Of a stretch of DNA of 64,000 bases, positions 51,566 through 63,154 are shown piece after piece. Below the pieces are notes generated by a model that saw only the letters and a list, made by a program, of their open reading frames with translations, did no database searches and was not told where the DNA came from. The position numbers and the translations under genes are program-made. The stretch's first letter is position 1. The number at the start of each line of letters is the position of its first letter. This DNA is from Bog-159 sp963738375. Its GTDB lineage: Bacteria; Acidobacteriota; Terriglobia; Bryobacterales; Bryobacteraceae. The DNA is taken from NCBI GenBank assembly GCA_963738375.1, contig CAVTWL010000002.1, forward strand, positions 62,001 through 126,000. Reading direction: 5' to 3'.

Positions 51566-52057
51566 ATGAGTGAAAACAAAATTCCGGATTTGCTGGAGCG
51601 GTTCCGCCGCGGACCTGAAGTGCTGGCCATGGTGCTGACCGGCGTCTTCGGCGAGGAAGAGGATTTCGTGGCCGCCCCCGGAAAATGGAGCGTGCGGCAA
51701 ATCGTGGCTCATCTGGCGGACGCGGAACTGGTTTACGCGCAGCGCTTGCGGCAGGTGGTCGCGGAAGAGAATCCAACCATCATGGCCTTCGATCAGGAAG
51801 CCTGGGCCCGCAACCTGGATTACAAACGCCGCAAACCGAAGTCATCGCTTGAAAGCTTTCGGCGCCTGCGCGCCGAGAATTACGAACTGCTGAAGGAACT
51901 GCCGGAAGAGGCCTACGCGCGCACGGGCCAACATAGCGAGCGGGGGCCGCTCACGGTCCGCAATCTGGTAGATACGCTGGCGAGCCACGTGGAAAGTCAC
52001 GCGCGCCAGATGCAGGGCATCCGCGACGAATATAAGAAGGTGAAAGGAAAGAAATGA
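51566..52057 (+). CDS. DinB family protein
   Basis: A 163-residue four-helix-bundle protein. It has the metal-site pattern of DinB/YfiT-like enzymes: APGKWSVRQIVAHLADAELVYAQRLR (first His) and LTVRNLVDTLASHVESHARQM (second His pair H-x-x-x-H). Such proteins bind Zn or Ni and some are thiol S-transferases; the substrate here is unknown. The stop overlaps the start of the M28 peptidase gene by four bases. Confidence 0.93.
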   Translation: MSENKIPDLLERFRRGPEVLAMVLTGVFGEEEDFVAAPGKWSVRQIVAHLADAELVYAQRLRQVVAEENPTIMAFDQEAWARNLDYKRRKPKSSLESFRRLRAENYELLKELPEEAYARTGQHSERGPLTVRNLVDTLASHVESHARQMQGIRDEYKKVKGKK

Positions 52058-53658
52058 TCGCCCGGCATGGACTTGCCGCGCGGCTCGGCGCCGCTGCATT
52101 GGCGGCCGGCGCCGCCCTGACGGCCGCGGTCGCCACCGCCCCAGACGGCCGCCGCTGGTGGAGCTATGTGCAATATCTGGCCGATGACAAATTGGAGGGG
52201 CGCAACACGGGCAGTCCGGGGCACCGCAAGGCCGCCGTTTACGTGGCGGGCGAGTTTGAACGGGCCGGCCTGAAACCCGCGGGAAAAGAAGGCTACATCC
52301 AACCGGTCCGTTTTGTCACGCGCCGTTTGAAGGATGCCGACTCGAGCCTGACGCTGGTGCGTAACGGGGAATCCGAGGAATTGGTGCTGGGTGAGGATGC
52401 CATCATCGGCACGCGCATCGATCCGGCGCCGGTGGTCGACGCCGCCGTGGTGTTCGCGGGTTATGCGCTCAGCGTGCCGGAACTGCAGTACGACGATCTT
52501 GCCGGGCTCGATCTGCGAGGCAAAATCGTGCTGTACATGGCGGGGGGCCCCAGCAATATTCCGGGGCCGCTGCGTTCGCACTATCAAAGCGCCAACGAAC
52601 GCGGGCGTTTTCTCGAACGCGCGGGCGTGATCGGCACCATCGGCATTCAGAACCCGCACCACATGGATCTGCCCTGGCAGCGCATTGCTTTAAGCAGCCA
52701 TCAGGCTTCGATGAGCCTCGCCGACCCGGCGCTGGAACAGCAGTTCGGCATGAAATTCTCCGCCGCCATCAATCCCGCGCAGGCCGAAAAATGGTTCGCC
52801 GGCTCCGGACATTCCTTCGACGACCTGGTCGCTCTTGCCGATGCCGGAAAACCGTTGCCGCGCTTTCCGCTGCATGCCTCCATCCATGCCAAGGTCGAAG
52901 TGGAGCGCGGCGAGGTCGAATCCCAAAACGTAGCGGCCATTCTTCCCGGCTCCGATCCCGTGCTGAAAGATCAGTACGTGGTTCTGTCCGCGCATCTCGA
53001 TCACCTCGGCATCGGCGAACCCATCAACGGCGACCGCATTTACAACGGGGCCATGGACAATGCCTCGGGGATCGCAACATTGCTGGATATCGCGCAATCG
53101 CTGAACGAGGCGAAGCCGAAGCTGCGCCGGTCGCTGCTATTCCTGGCGGTCACTGGCGAGGAAAAAGGGCTGCTGGGATCGCGCTATTTCGCGGCCCATC
53201 CGACGGTGAAACCCACCAGCATGGTGGCCGACCTTAACGTCGATATGTTTCTGCCGCTGTTCCCGCTGCACAGCGTCACGGTCTACGGGCTGAACGAATC
53301 CGACCTTGGCGACGAAGTCCGCGCCGTCGCCCGCGCGCGCGGCATCCGCATTCAGGACGATCTCGAGCCGGAGCGCAATATTTTTATCCGCAGCGATCAG
53401 TACAGTTTCATCCGCCGCGGCATTCCCGCGATAGCCATGAAGGTTGGCTACGAAAAAGGTTCGCCCGAGGAAAAGGCGGTAAAAACGTGGCTGAGGGATC
53501 GCTACCACGCCCCCGCCGACGACTTGAAACAGCCCGTGGACCTGGAGTGCGCGGCGCGGTTTGACGATCTGCTACGGGCCTTGGCCGAGGCTGTCGCGGA
53601 CCGTCCCGAACGCCCGCATTGGAACGCCAATAGCTTCTTCAAACGCTTCGCCGAGTAA
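52054..53658 (+). CDS. M28-family aminopeptidase with PA domain, secreted
   Basis: A 534-residue exported zinc peptidase. The signal peptide is about residues 1-28 (LGAAALAAGAALTAAVATA), and a PA-type insertion (VDAAVVFAGYALSVPE, GKIVLYMAGGPSNIPGPL) covers about 120-270. The M28 metal and catalytic residues appear in order: SAHLDHLG (His, Asp; about 312), NGAMDNASG (Asp; about 335), TGEEKGLLGS (Glu pair; about 368), ADLNVDM (Asp; about 394) and RYHAPADD (His; about 485). It removes N-terminal residues in the periplasm or outside. The start overlaps the DinB stop (ATGA). Confidence 0.94.
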   Translation: MIARHGLAARLGAAALAAGAALTAAVATAPDGRRWWSYVQYLADDKLEGRNTGSPGHRKAAVYVAGEFERAGLKPAGKEGYIQPVRFVTRRLKDADSSLTLVRNGESEELVLGEDAIIGTRIDPAPVVDAAVVFAGYALSVPELQYDDLAGLDLRGKIVLYMAGGPSNIPGPLRSHYQSANERGRFLERAGVIGTIGIQNPHHMDLPWQRIALSSHQASMSLADPALEQQFGMKFSAAINPAQAEKWFAGSGHSFDDLVALADAGKPLPRFPLHASIHAKVEVERGEVESQNVAAILPGSDPVLKDQYVVLSAHLDHLGIGEPINGDRIYNGAMDNASGIATLLDIAQSLNEAKPKLRRSLLFLAVTGEEKGLLGSRYFAAHPTVKPTSMVADLNVDMFLPLFPLHSVTVYGLNESDLGDEVRAVARARGIRIQDDLEPERNIFIRSDQYSFIRRGIPAIAMKVGYEKGSPEEKAVKTWLRDRYHAPADDLKQPVDLECAARFDDLLRALAEAVADRPERPHWNANSFFKRFAE

Positions 53659-53670
53659 CGGCGCCGCTCG

Positions 53671-56791
<3,121 letters not shown>

Positions 56792-56849
56792 AGAGGGTCA
56801 TACTATATCACCTCGTAGGCGTCCAGCTAAAATGATGTCAGGTGACGCT

Positions 56850-59603
56850 ATGAACATGCGCGCTGCGAGTCTCACCGCTGCGTTTCTCACGTTCGTCCCT
56901 ACGATCCCCTGTCTGGCACAGTTCCGGACCGAAACCAACGTCGTCCTGGTACCCGTGGTGGTGCGCGACAGCTCCGGCCACGCGGTCGGCGATCTGCGCC
57001 AGGAAGACTTCGAACTTCTGGCCGACGGCAACCCTCAGATCGTCTCCAGCTTCACAGTAGAGGATACTTCGGGCCGCGCCGCCCAGGACCGAAGCGCGCA
57101 GGGCGCGCGCAATACCGCCGCCATCATGCCGGAACATTTTGCCGCCATCGTCTTTGACGACGCTCATCTATCGAACCTTGACGACATCGTTTACAGCCGC
57201 CGCGCGGTCGACAAGTACCTTGCGACGCTGCAGCCTGCCGATCGCGCCGGCCTGTTCACCGCATCCGGCCAGTCCGATGTCGACTTCACAACCGATCGCG
57301 CGAAGATTCAAGCTGCCATGGCGAAGCTCGCTCCCGGGCCGCCGGTGTTTTTCTTCGGCATGACCGCCGAAGAGTTGGCTCGAGCCATCATCGGCGACTG
57401 CGAAAAAATTGTGCGCCGCATGTCGATTCTGCCCGGCGCGCGGACCTTGGTTTTCATTACCCCCGGATTTCCCATCCAGGCGCAAACCTGGGACTGTACG
57501 CCCGAAGTTATGCGGATGGTCGATCACGCCATTCGCTCCCGTGTCGTGATCAACAGCGTGGACTCCCGGGGGCTGGCATTAGAGAAGGCCACGGATCGTT
57601 CCTGGGGATTTCAGTTGCGCGTCACCGAAGGCACGGGAGGCAGGTTCGTCCGCGACACTAATGACTTGGAAGGCGCCGTCCAACAACTTGCCGCCACGCC
57701 GGAATTCATTTATGTTCTGGGCTTCCAGCCGCGGGGGCAGAAATCCGAAAGCGGCTCACACAAGCTGGAGGTCAAGCTTCGCAATCGCCACGGCTTCACC
57801 GTCCAAGCACGCAGCGGCTATTGGGACGGCGCCGTCCAGGAAATCGCGGCCCACTCCCGGACTGCGCCTCCCGCGGCGGAAGCTGCGCCCCTGCGCTTCG
57901 ACCCCGCCGAAACCAACGAAGTCGCCAAGGCCCTTGACATCCCGCCTGCCGCTTCTGGCCAAAACGACGAGATCGCCACCTCCGGCCAGCCGTTGACCTT
58001 CAGAGTTCAAAGCAATCTGGTGGAAGTGCCCGTCATCGTGCGCGATCGCAATGGGCGGGCAGTAGGGAGCCTGCGCCAGCAAGACTTCCGTATCCTGGAC
58101 AAAGGCAAGCGCCAGGAAATCGCAAAATTCTCCGTGGTGAAGGCCGCCGAAGCCGCGGCGCCGGACCGCTCCGGATCGCTTCCGCCTCCGTCCGCCGGTA
58201 CCGCGCCCTCCGCCATGGCGCCATCCGCCGCCCCCACGCCGGTTCCCAATCGCTTCGTCGCCTTCGTCTTCGACGATATCCACATCCGATTCGAAGATCT
58301 GCCACAAGTCCGCGCCGCCGTAGTGAAATACATCCGCACCTCTCTCGGCCCGGTGGATCGTGCCGCGCTCTTCACCACCTCCGGCCGCCAGGGCGCCGAT
58401 TTCACCGCCCGGCCGGAGTCGCTCGCAGAATCCCTTCTCAAGGTCTCGCCATCTCCGGTTACCGCACCCGATTTGAGCGGCTGCGGCGCCTCCATCACCT
58501 ACTACCAATCCGTGCTGGTGGACCAACAAGTCGGCTTGAATCCGCTGGCCTCCGACGTGAGTAAGTCTCTCGCCCTCCGCGTCGCCGTCGAAGAAACCGG
58601 AGATTTTCACACGGCCGTACAAGAACTGCGCGATGCCTATACCAGCGGTCTCCAGGAATCGCGCGCTGTGCTGTCGACGCTCAGCTTAGTTGTTCAAAGA
58701 TTGTCGGCAATGCCAGGACAGCGGGCCGCCGTACTGGTCTCGCCCGGTTTCTTCGTTCCCGCCGACCTCCAGGAACAAAGCGCCAATCTGACGGCTCTCG
58801 CCATCCGCCACAAAGTCCTCATCTCCACCATCGGCGCAAGGGGCGTCTGGACAAACCCGGCCTTCAGCGCATGCCAAAAAGGCGGCCAGGCCTCCGTCAT
58901 TCAGGACGAGACCGCCATGCGCGACCTGGATGGGCAGGCCAACACCGACGAACTGATCGCCTTAGGGGAGGAAACCGGCGGCGCCGTCAGCCTGGATAAC
59001 GACTTCGAGGGCGGGGTGAGAAAAGCGGCTGCTGCGCCCGAATATCTCTACATCCTGGGCTTCACGCCTCAGAACCTGAAGCTCGACGGTAGCTTTCACT
59101 CGTTGAAGGTAACTTTGGCCTCGGGCGACAAATTGAATTTACAGGCGCGCCGCGGATACTGGGCGCCGAAACACCTTCAGGACGAGCTCGCGCTGTCGCG
59201 GCAGGAGATCCAGGACGCGGTGTTCTCACGCGACGAAATACACAGCCTGCCCGTCGAAATGCACACCCAGGTGACCAGGACGGGCGAACAATCCAAACTG
59301 AGTGTGCTCACCAGTGTGGACTTGAAATCGATCCACCTGCACACGGTAGACGACCGCCAGCGGAACGATCTCACCATCGTCGCGGCGTTGTTCGATACCA
59401 ACGGCAACTTCATCGCCGGAACGCAGAAGTTGCTGGAACTGCGTCTGCGCGACGCGACCGTTAACGCGCTGGCCGGCAGGGCGCCCTTGGTGATCTCCAC
59501 GGATTTCGACGTGAAGGCGGGCGCCTACCTGGTGCGGCTGGTCGTACGCGATGCCGGCGAACGCCAGATTACGGCGGAGAACGCCGCCGTGCAGGTGCAG
59601 TAG
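56850..59603 (+). CDS. protein with tandem acidobacterial VWA-related domains
   Basis: About 917 residues from the ATG at 56850, which follows an AGGTGA site. The signal peptide is MNMRAASLTAAFLTFVPTIPCLA. Two copies of the VWA-related acidobacterial domain follow, each opening with a recognition segment: NVVLVPVVVRDSSGHAVGDL then RQEDFELLADG, and NLVEVPVIVRDRNGRAVGSL then RQQDFRILDKG. Each has an AIVFDDAHL/AFVFDDIHI metal-site-like strand and ends in EFIYVLGFQP/EYLYILGFTP with a KVTLAS...QARRGYW tail. The last 150 residues are a beta-rich domain. It is secreted and probably mediates protein contacts. It ends with a 35-base overlap with the convergent LytTR gene. Confidence 0.9.
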   Translation: MNMRAASLTAAFLTFVPTIPCLAQFRTETNVVLVPVVVRDSSGHAVGDLRQEDFELLADGNPQIVSSFTVEDTSGRAAQDRSAQGARNTAAIMPEHFAAIVFDDAHLSNLDDIVYSRRAVDKYLATLQPADRAGLFTASGQSDVDFTTDRAKIQAAMAKLAPGPPVFFFGMTAEELARAIIGDCEKIVRRMSILPGARTLVFITPGFPIQAQTWDCTPEVMRMVDHAIRSRVVINSVDSRGLALEKATDRSWGFQLRVTEGTGGRFVRDTNDLEGAVQQLAATPEFIYVLGFQPRGQKSESGSHKLEVKLRNRHGFTVQARSGYWDGAVQEIAAHSRTAPPAAEAAPLRFDPAETNEVAKALDIPPAASGQNDEIATSGQPLTFRVQSNLVEVPVIVRDRNGRAVGSLRQQDFRILDKGKRQEIAKFSVVKAAEAAAPDRSGSLPPPSAGTAPSAMAPSAAPTPVPNRFVAFVFDDIHIRFEDLPQVRAAVVKYIRTSLGPVDRAALFTTSGRQGADFTARPESLAESLLKVSPSPVTAPDLSGCGASITYYQSVLVDQQVGLNPLASDVSKSLALRVAVEETGDFHTAVQELRDAYTSGLQESRAVLSTLSLVVQRLSAMPGQRAAVLVSPGFFVPADLQEQSANLTALAIRHKVLISTIGARGVWTNPAFSACQKGGQASVIQDETAMRDLDGQANTDELIALGEETGGAVSLDNDFEGGVRKAAAAPEYLYILGFTPQNLKLDGSFHSLKVTLASGDKLNLQARRGYWAPKHLQDELALSRQEIQDAVFSRDEIHSLPVEMHTQVTRTGEQSKLSVLTSVDLKSIHLHTVDDRQRNDLTIVAALFDTNGNFIAGTQKLLELRLRDATVNALAGRAPLVISTDFDVKAGAYLVRLVVRDAGERQITAENAAVQVQ

Positions 59604-60381
59604 CGCTCCGCAGCAGCCGGTCCAGCACGCCGCGCCGCCGGCGGCTGATCGGAATGCATGATCCGTCCCGCAGCACCACCTCATCCCCGCGCGGCGTCGC
59701 GCGCAGTTCGCGGATGCGATCGACCTGCACGATGGCGCCACGGTGCACGCGGGCGAAGCGGCCTGTACTCAAGCGCTTTTCGAGCGAATTCAGCGATTCC
59801 CGCAGCAGGTAATTCTTCGTCCCCACATGTACGCGCACATAATAGTCGTCCGCCTCAATGCGGTCGATCTCTTGAGCCGGAATCACCAGGCTGCCCGCCG
59901 CCGTCGCCACCACCAGCCGATCGGCGCCTCTGTTTTCGCGTTCTTCCCGTTCCGCCTCCAGCAGCGCCGTCAGTTTTTGCGCCAGCTCCGCGGCGTTCAC
60001 CAGTTGCAGCCGCTCCCGAACCCGTTCGAGCGCCGCCTCGAAACGTCCCACATGCAGAGGCTTCAGCAGGTAGTCGAGCGCCTGCGCTTCAAAGGCCCGC
60101 ACCGCGAAGCGATCATGCGCCGTCACGAACACCACCGCCGGCATGCGTTCGGCGCCGCGCGCGCGCAGCACCGCAAAGCCATCCATCTCCGGCATCTGTA
60201 CGTCCAGAAATAATAGGTCGGGCTGGAGCGCCTCCAGATCCCGTAGAGTCTCCGGACCATTGCGGCTTTCCCCGACCACGGCCATGTCCGCGTGCGGCGC
60301 CAGCAGTTGGCGAACCCCGCGCCGTGCCAGCGGCTCATCGTCGGCGACCAGCACTCGTATTTTACTGGTGAATTGAACCAT
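59569..60381 (-). CDS. LytTR-family response regulator
   Basis: A 270-residue regulator from the ATG at 60381. The receiver is at 1-125, with ADDEP and phospho-acceptor Asp60 in LLFLDVQMPEMDG, Thr in FVTAHD and Lys in LLKPLHVG. A linker helix precedes a LytTR DNA-binding domain (about 160-262; LVIPAQEIDRIEADDYYVRVHVG, LSTGRFARVHRGAIVQVDRI). The start lies inside the end of the kinase gene (20-base overlap), so they are one operon and one system. An upstream in-frame ATG at 60396 is an alternative start. No target promoter is evident nearby. Confidence 0.94.
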   Translation of the reverse strand: MVQFTSKIRVLVADDEPLARRGVRQLLAPHADMAVVGESRNGPETLRDLEALQPDLLFLDVQMPEMDGFAVLRARGAERMPAVVFVTAHDRFAVRAFEAQALDYLLKPLHVGRFEAALERVRERLQLVNAAELAQKLTALLEAEREERENRGADRLVVATAAGSLVIPAQEIDRIEADDYYVRVHVGTKNYLLRESLNSLEKRLSTGRFARVHRGAIVQVDRIRELRATPRGDEVVLRDGSCIPISRRRRGVLDRLLRSATAPARRRSPP

Positions 60382-61477
60382 GGCTTTCCGCTTCATGATA
60401 CGGCAGCCGTACCGTGGCGATCGCGCCGCCTCCCCCGGCATTTGCGATTTCCAGGGTCGCCCGATCGCCATACAACTCCGCGAGGCGCGCGCGCGTGTTG
60501 GCAAGTCCCACTCCGCCTCCGCCCGCCGCCGCCTCGGCAAGCCCCGGACCGTCGTCCCGCACAGTCAATACCAGTTGCTGCCCTTCCCGGCGGCCGCTCA
60601 CTTCCACCAGGCCCGCTTCCGCGAGCCGCGCAATTCCGTGCCGCACGGCGTTCTCCACCAGCGGCTGCAGCAGAAATCGCGGCACAGCCGCTTGCACCAC
60701 CTCCGGGTCAATTTGGATGCGCGGCCGCAGCCGGTCGGAAAAGCGCACCTGCTCGATGGCCAGATACCGTTCCAAAAACTCCACCTCCCGCGCCAGAGTT
60801 GTTTCGTGGCCGACATCCGTTTCCAAGACCTGTCTCAGGACGTCGCTGAGCAGTTCCAGCGTACGCGATGCCGCCGCCGTGTCGGTGTCGCGCACCAGCA
60901 CGGTGATGGCGTTCAAGCTATTAAACAGAAAGTGAGGGTTCAGTTGCATGCGCAGCGCGCCCAGCCGCGCCTCGGAGAGTTGTGCCGCCAGCCGCGCCGC
61001 CTGCGTCTCCCGCTCCCGGGCCCGCGCCAGATAGAAGAACGAGTGTTGAATGCCCACCAGCGCAAAGTATGCGCCTACGCCGAATGGCAGCGTGGTGAAC
61101 ACCCAGCTTACGAAATCGAGCCACACCTTGTGGACCGTTGCGTTGGCGTCCGGCGGAAAGATTCCCAGCCGTAATGCCGTACCCAGCGCGGCCCACGCGA
61201 CGCACATGCCCAGCGCGCCTGCCGCGTGCACGGCAATGTTGCGCGCCAGGTGCGCCCGCTCCAGGGGAAACCGCCGGCTGGCGCGGAAGACCGCCGGTGT
61301 GAGCACGGCATACAGCAACCAGTCGATGGCGCTGAACAACACCCAGCGCCATTCCGGCTGCCGCCCGTCCAGGCGGTTTTGAACATAGGTATTCAGCCCG
61401 GAAAGTAACGCCGGCACCAGCCACGCCGCGAACACGAGAAACCAAAAGGGAGGTGCGCTTCGCGCGCGGTCCGGCAT
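60362..61477 (-). CDS. LytS-type sensor histidine kinase
   Basis: A 371-residue membrane kinase with four hydrophobic segments in the first 155 residues (FWFLVFAAWLVPALL, VLFSAIDWLLYAVLTPAVF, NIAVHAAGALGMCVAWAALG, FTTLPFGVGAYFALVGI). The His_kinase motif follows with the phospho-acceptor in LNPHFLFNSLNAIT (about residue 183). The HATPase has N box PLVENAVRHGI and G motif DDGPGLAEAAAGGGGVGL. It phosphorylates the LytTR regulator encoded immediately downstream. The sensed signal is unknown; no extracellular domain of note. Confidence 0.94.
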   Translation of the reverse strand: MPDRARSAPPFWFLVFAAWLVPALLSGLNTYVQNRLDGRQPEWRWVLFSAIDWLLYAVLTPAVFRASRRFPLERAHLARNIAVHAAGALGMCVAWAALGTALRLGIFPPDANATVHKVWLDFVSWVFTTLPFGVGAYFALVGIQHSFFYLARARERETQAARLAAQLSEARLGALRMQLNPHFLFNSLNAITVLVRDTDTAAASRTLELLSDVLRQVLETDVGHETTLAREVEFLERYLAIEQVRFSDRLRPRIQIDPEVVQAAVPRFLLQPLVENAVRHGIARLAEAGLVEVSGRREGQQLVLTVRDDGPGLAEAAAGGGGVGLANTRARLAELYGDRATLEIANAGGGGAIATVRLPYHEAESHGSIHQ

Positions 61478-61592
61478 CCCGGGAGCATAACGTCATCCGC
61501 CTGCGCATGTCCAGTTCAGCCGTTCGCTGCACACTTCCCGCCGCCCGCTGCGAAAATTTGTTCGCGGCTGCGTCCCTCGGTACCATCGTGCC

Positions 61593-62162
61593 ATGATCCA
61601 TCTTCGTCTCGTCTCTGTTTTCGCGGTCCTGCTTGCCGGCTCCGCCCTCCCCGCCCAAGAGAAAACCGCCGCCGTTCACAAGTCCGACTTCGATTACCTG
61701 CTCGGCGATTGGGCATTCACCTCGGAGAACATGCAATACGGAAAATTCGGCGGACGGTGGAGCGCCGTCCGCCTCGAAACCGGCCAGATTCTCGACGAAT
61801 ACCGCGTGCTCGGCGATCACGATGAAACCTACTATGTGAGCACCACCATCCGCGCCTACAACGCCGCCATCGACCGCTGGGAATTGATCGGCATGGACGC
61901 CGGGGGAGGACTCCACGACTTCGGCACGGCGGAGCGCGTCGGCTCGGAAATGCACATCGAGCAGAAATTCAACGTTGCCGGCGGCAAACCCTCCATCATG
62001 CGCATCCGCTATTACGATATCCAACCCAGCCGCTTCTCCTGGGTGGCGGACCGTTCCACCGATGGCGGCAAGACCTGGGTAAAAAACTTCCAGCGCATCG
62101 AAGCCCGCCGCATCGGCCCGCCCCGCTCCCTCGGCGCCCTCGCGCCCGCCGCCAAACAATAG
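61593..62162 (+). CDS. secreted DUF1579-like protein
   Basis: A 189-residue protein with signal peptide (MIHLRLVSVFAVLLAGSALPA). The mature part is a lipocalin-like beta barrel of the DUF1579 type (FDYLLGDWAFTSENMQYGKFGGRW, DEYRVLGDHDETYYVSTTIRAYNAAIDRWELIGMD, FSWVADRSTDGGKTWVKNFQRIEARR). Family proteins often sit near sigma factors or efflux genes, but the ligand is unknown. It is 115 bases downstream of and divergent from the kinase gene. Confidence 0.85.
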   Translation: MIHLRLVSVFAVLLAGSALPAQEKTAAVHKSDFDYLLGDWAFTSENMQYGKFGGRWSAVRLETGQILDEYRVLGDHDETYYVSTTIRAYNAAIDRWELIGMDAGGGLHDFGTAERVGSEMHIEQKFNVAGGKPSIMRIRYYDIQPSRFSWVADRSTDGGKTWVKNFQRIEARRIGPPRSLGALAPAAKQ

Positions 62163-62225
62163 CCATCCAAGAGCCCTTCGATCCTCATACAATATACCCA
62201 CCCCCTCAATCGTCTACAAGCGTGG

Positions 62226-62810
62226 ATGAAGAACGTGGCGAGCCTGGACCGGATGGAATTCGAACAGGACCGGCGCATCTCCGAAGTTGTCGCGCGAGAA
62301 CAGTCCAGGCTGCGCAATTTCATCCGGCGGCGCGTGCCCGATGCGCGCGATGCAGAAGACATCCTGCAGGACGTCTTCTACGAATTAGTGGAGGCCAACC
62401 GGCTGCTCATGCCTGTCGAACACGTCACCGGCTGGCTGTTTCGCGTCGCGCGCAATCGCATCACCGACTGGTTTCGCAAAAAGAAGCCCCAGAGTTTCAG
62501 CGATGCCGCCACTGCCAATGACGAAGGCGAACTCCTGTACCTGGAAGATCTGTTGCCTTCGCCGGATGCCGGGCCCGACGCGCTTTATGCCCGCCGTGCG
62601 CTTCTCGATGAACTTAAGCGCGCGTTGGATGATTTGCCCCCGGAACAGCGCGAAGTCTTTGTCGCGCATGAGTTGGACGGGCGCAGCTTCAACGAGATGG
62701 CCGCCGCAACCGGCATCGGTGTGAATACGCTGCTGTCGCGCAAGCGCTACGCCGTCCTGCATCTGCGCGCGCGGCTGCAAACGGTCTATGACGAATTTAC
62801 GAAAGGTTAA
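62226..62810 (+). CDS. ECF-type RNA polymerase sigma factor
   Basis: A 194-residue sigma-70-family factor with region 2 (RLRNFIRRRVPDARDAEDILQDVFYELVEANRL, then VTGWLFRVARNRITDWFRKKK) and region 4 (LDDLPPEQREVFVAHELDGRSFNEMAAATGIGVNTLLSRKRYAVLHLR). An ATG at 62256 (MEFEQDRRISEVVAREQ) is a possible start closer to family length. It is followed nine bases later by a small membrane protein, which may act as a partner or anti-sigma, though it has no typical anti-sigma motif. Confidence 0.94.
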   Translation: MKNVASLDRMEFEQDRRISEVVAREQSRLRNFIRRRVPDARDAEDILQDVFYELVEANRLLMPVEHVTGWLFRVARNRITDWFRKKKPQSFSDAATANDEGELLYLEDLLPSPDAGPDALYARRALLDELKRALDDLPPEQREVFVAHELDGRSFNEMAAATGIGVNTLLSRKRYAVLHLRARLQTVYDEFTKG

Positions 62811-62819
62811 GGACTCGAT

Positions 62820-63149
62820 ATGAAAATGAGCAAGAAGTGGTATGTGATCGCCCCGTTCGGAATCCTCGCGATTCTGCTGTTTATGACCATCGGCGGCGAA
62901 GTCGTGATGCACCTTTGGAATTGGCTGTTGCCGCCGCTGGCGGGCCTGCGCCCGGTCACCTTCTGGCAGGCGCTGGGGATACTGGCGTTAAGCCGCATAC
63001 TCTTCGGCGGATGGGGAAGCCACGGCTCGCAGGGCCGCTCCCGCTGCCGCAACGAAAAGCGATGGGGACGCATTACGCCCGAGGAGCGCGACCGTATCCG
63101 CCAAGGCATGCGCGCCGGCGAACCGGCCGCCGGCGAGAGCCGCGCCTGA
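62820..63149 (+). CDS. small membrane protein downstream of the sigma factor
   Basis: A 109-residue protein with two hydrophobic segments (YVIAPFGILAILLFMTIGGEVVM and FWQALGILALSRILFGG) and a basic cytoplasmic tail (RSRCRNEKRWGRITPEERDRIRQGMR). The conserved-looking sequence WNWLLPPLAGLRPVTFWQALGILALSRILFGGWG is common in acidobacterial and Bacteroidetes proteins encoded directly after ECF sigma genes. It is probably co-transcribed with the sigma factor; a regulatory role is inferred from position. Confidence 0.8.
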   Translation: MKMSKKWYVIAPFGILAILLFMTIGGEVVMHLWNWLLPPLAGLRPVTFWQALGILALSRILFGGWGSHGSQGRSRCRNEKRWGRITPEERDRIRQGMRAGEPAAGESRA

Positions 63150-63154
63150 CGCGC

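Noticed and set aside
57756..58622. A 288-codon - strand frame inside the VWA gene
   Set aside because: Gly/Arg-rich antisense shadow; the + strand protein has clear tandem domain homology.
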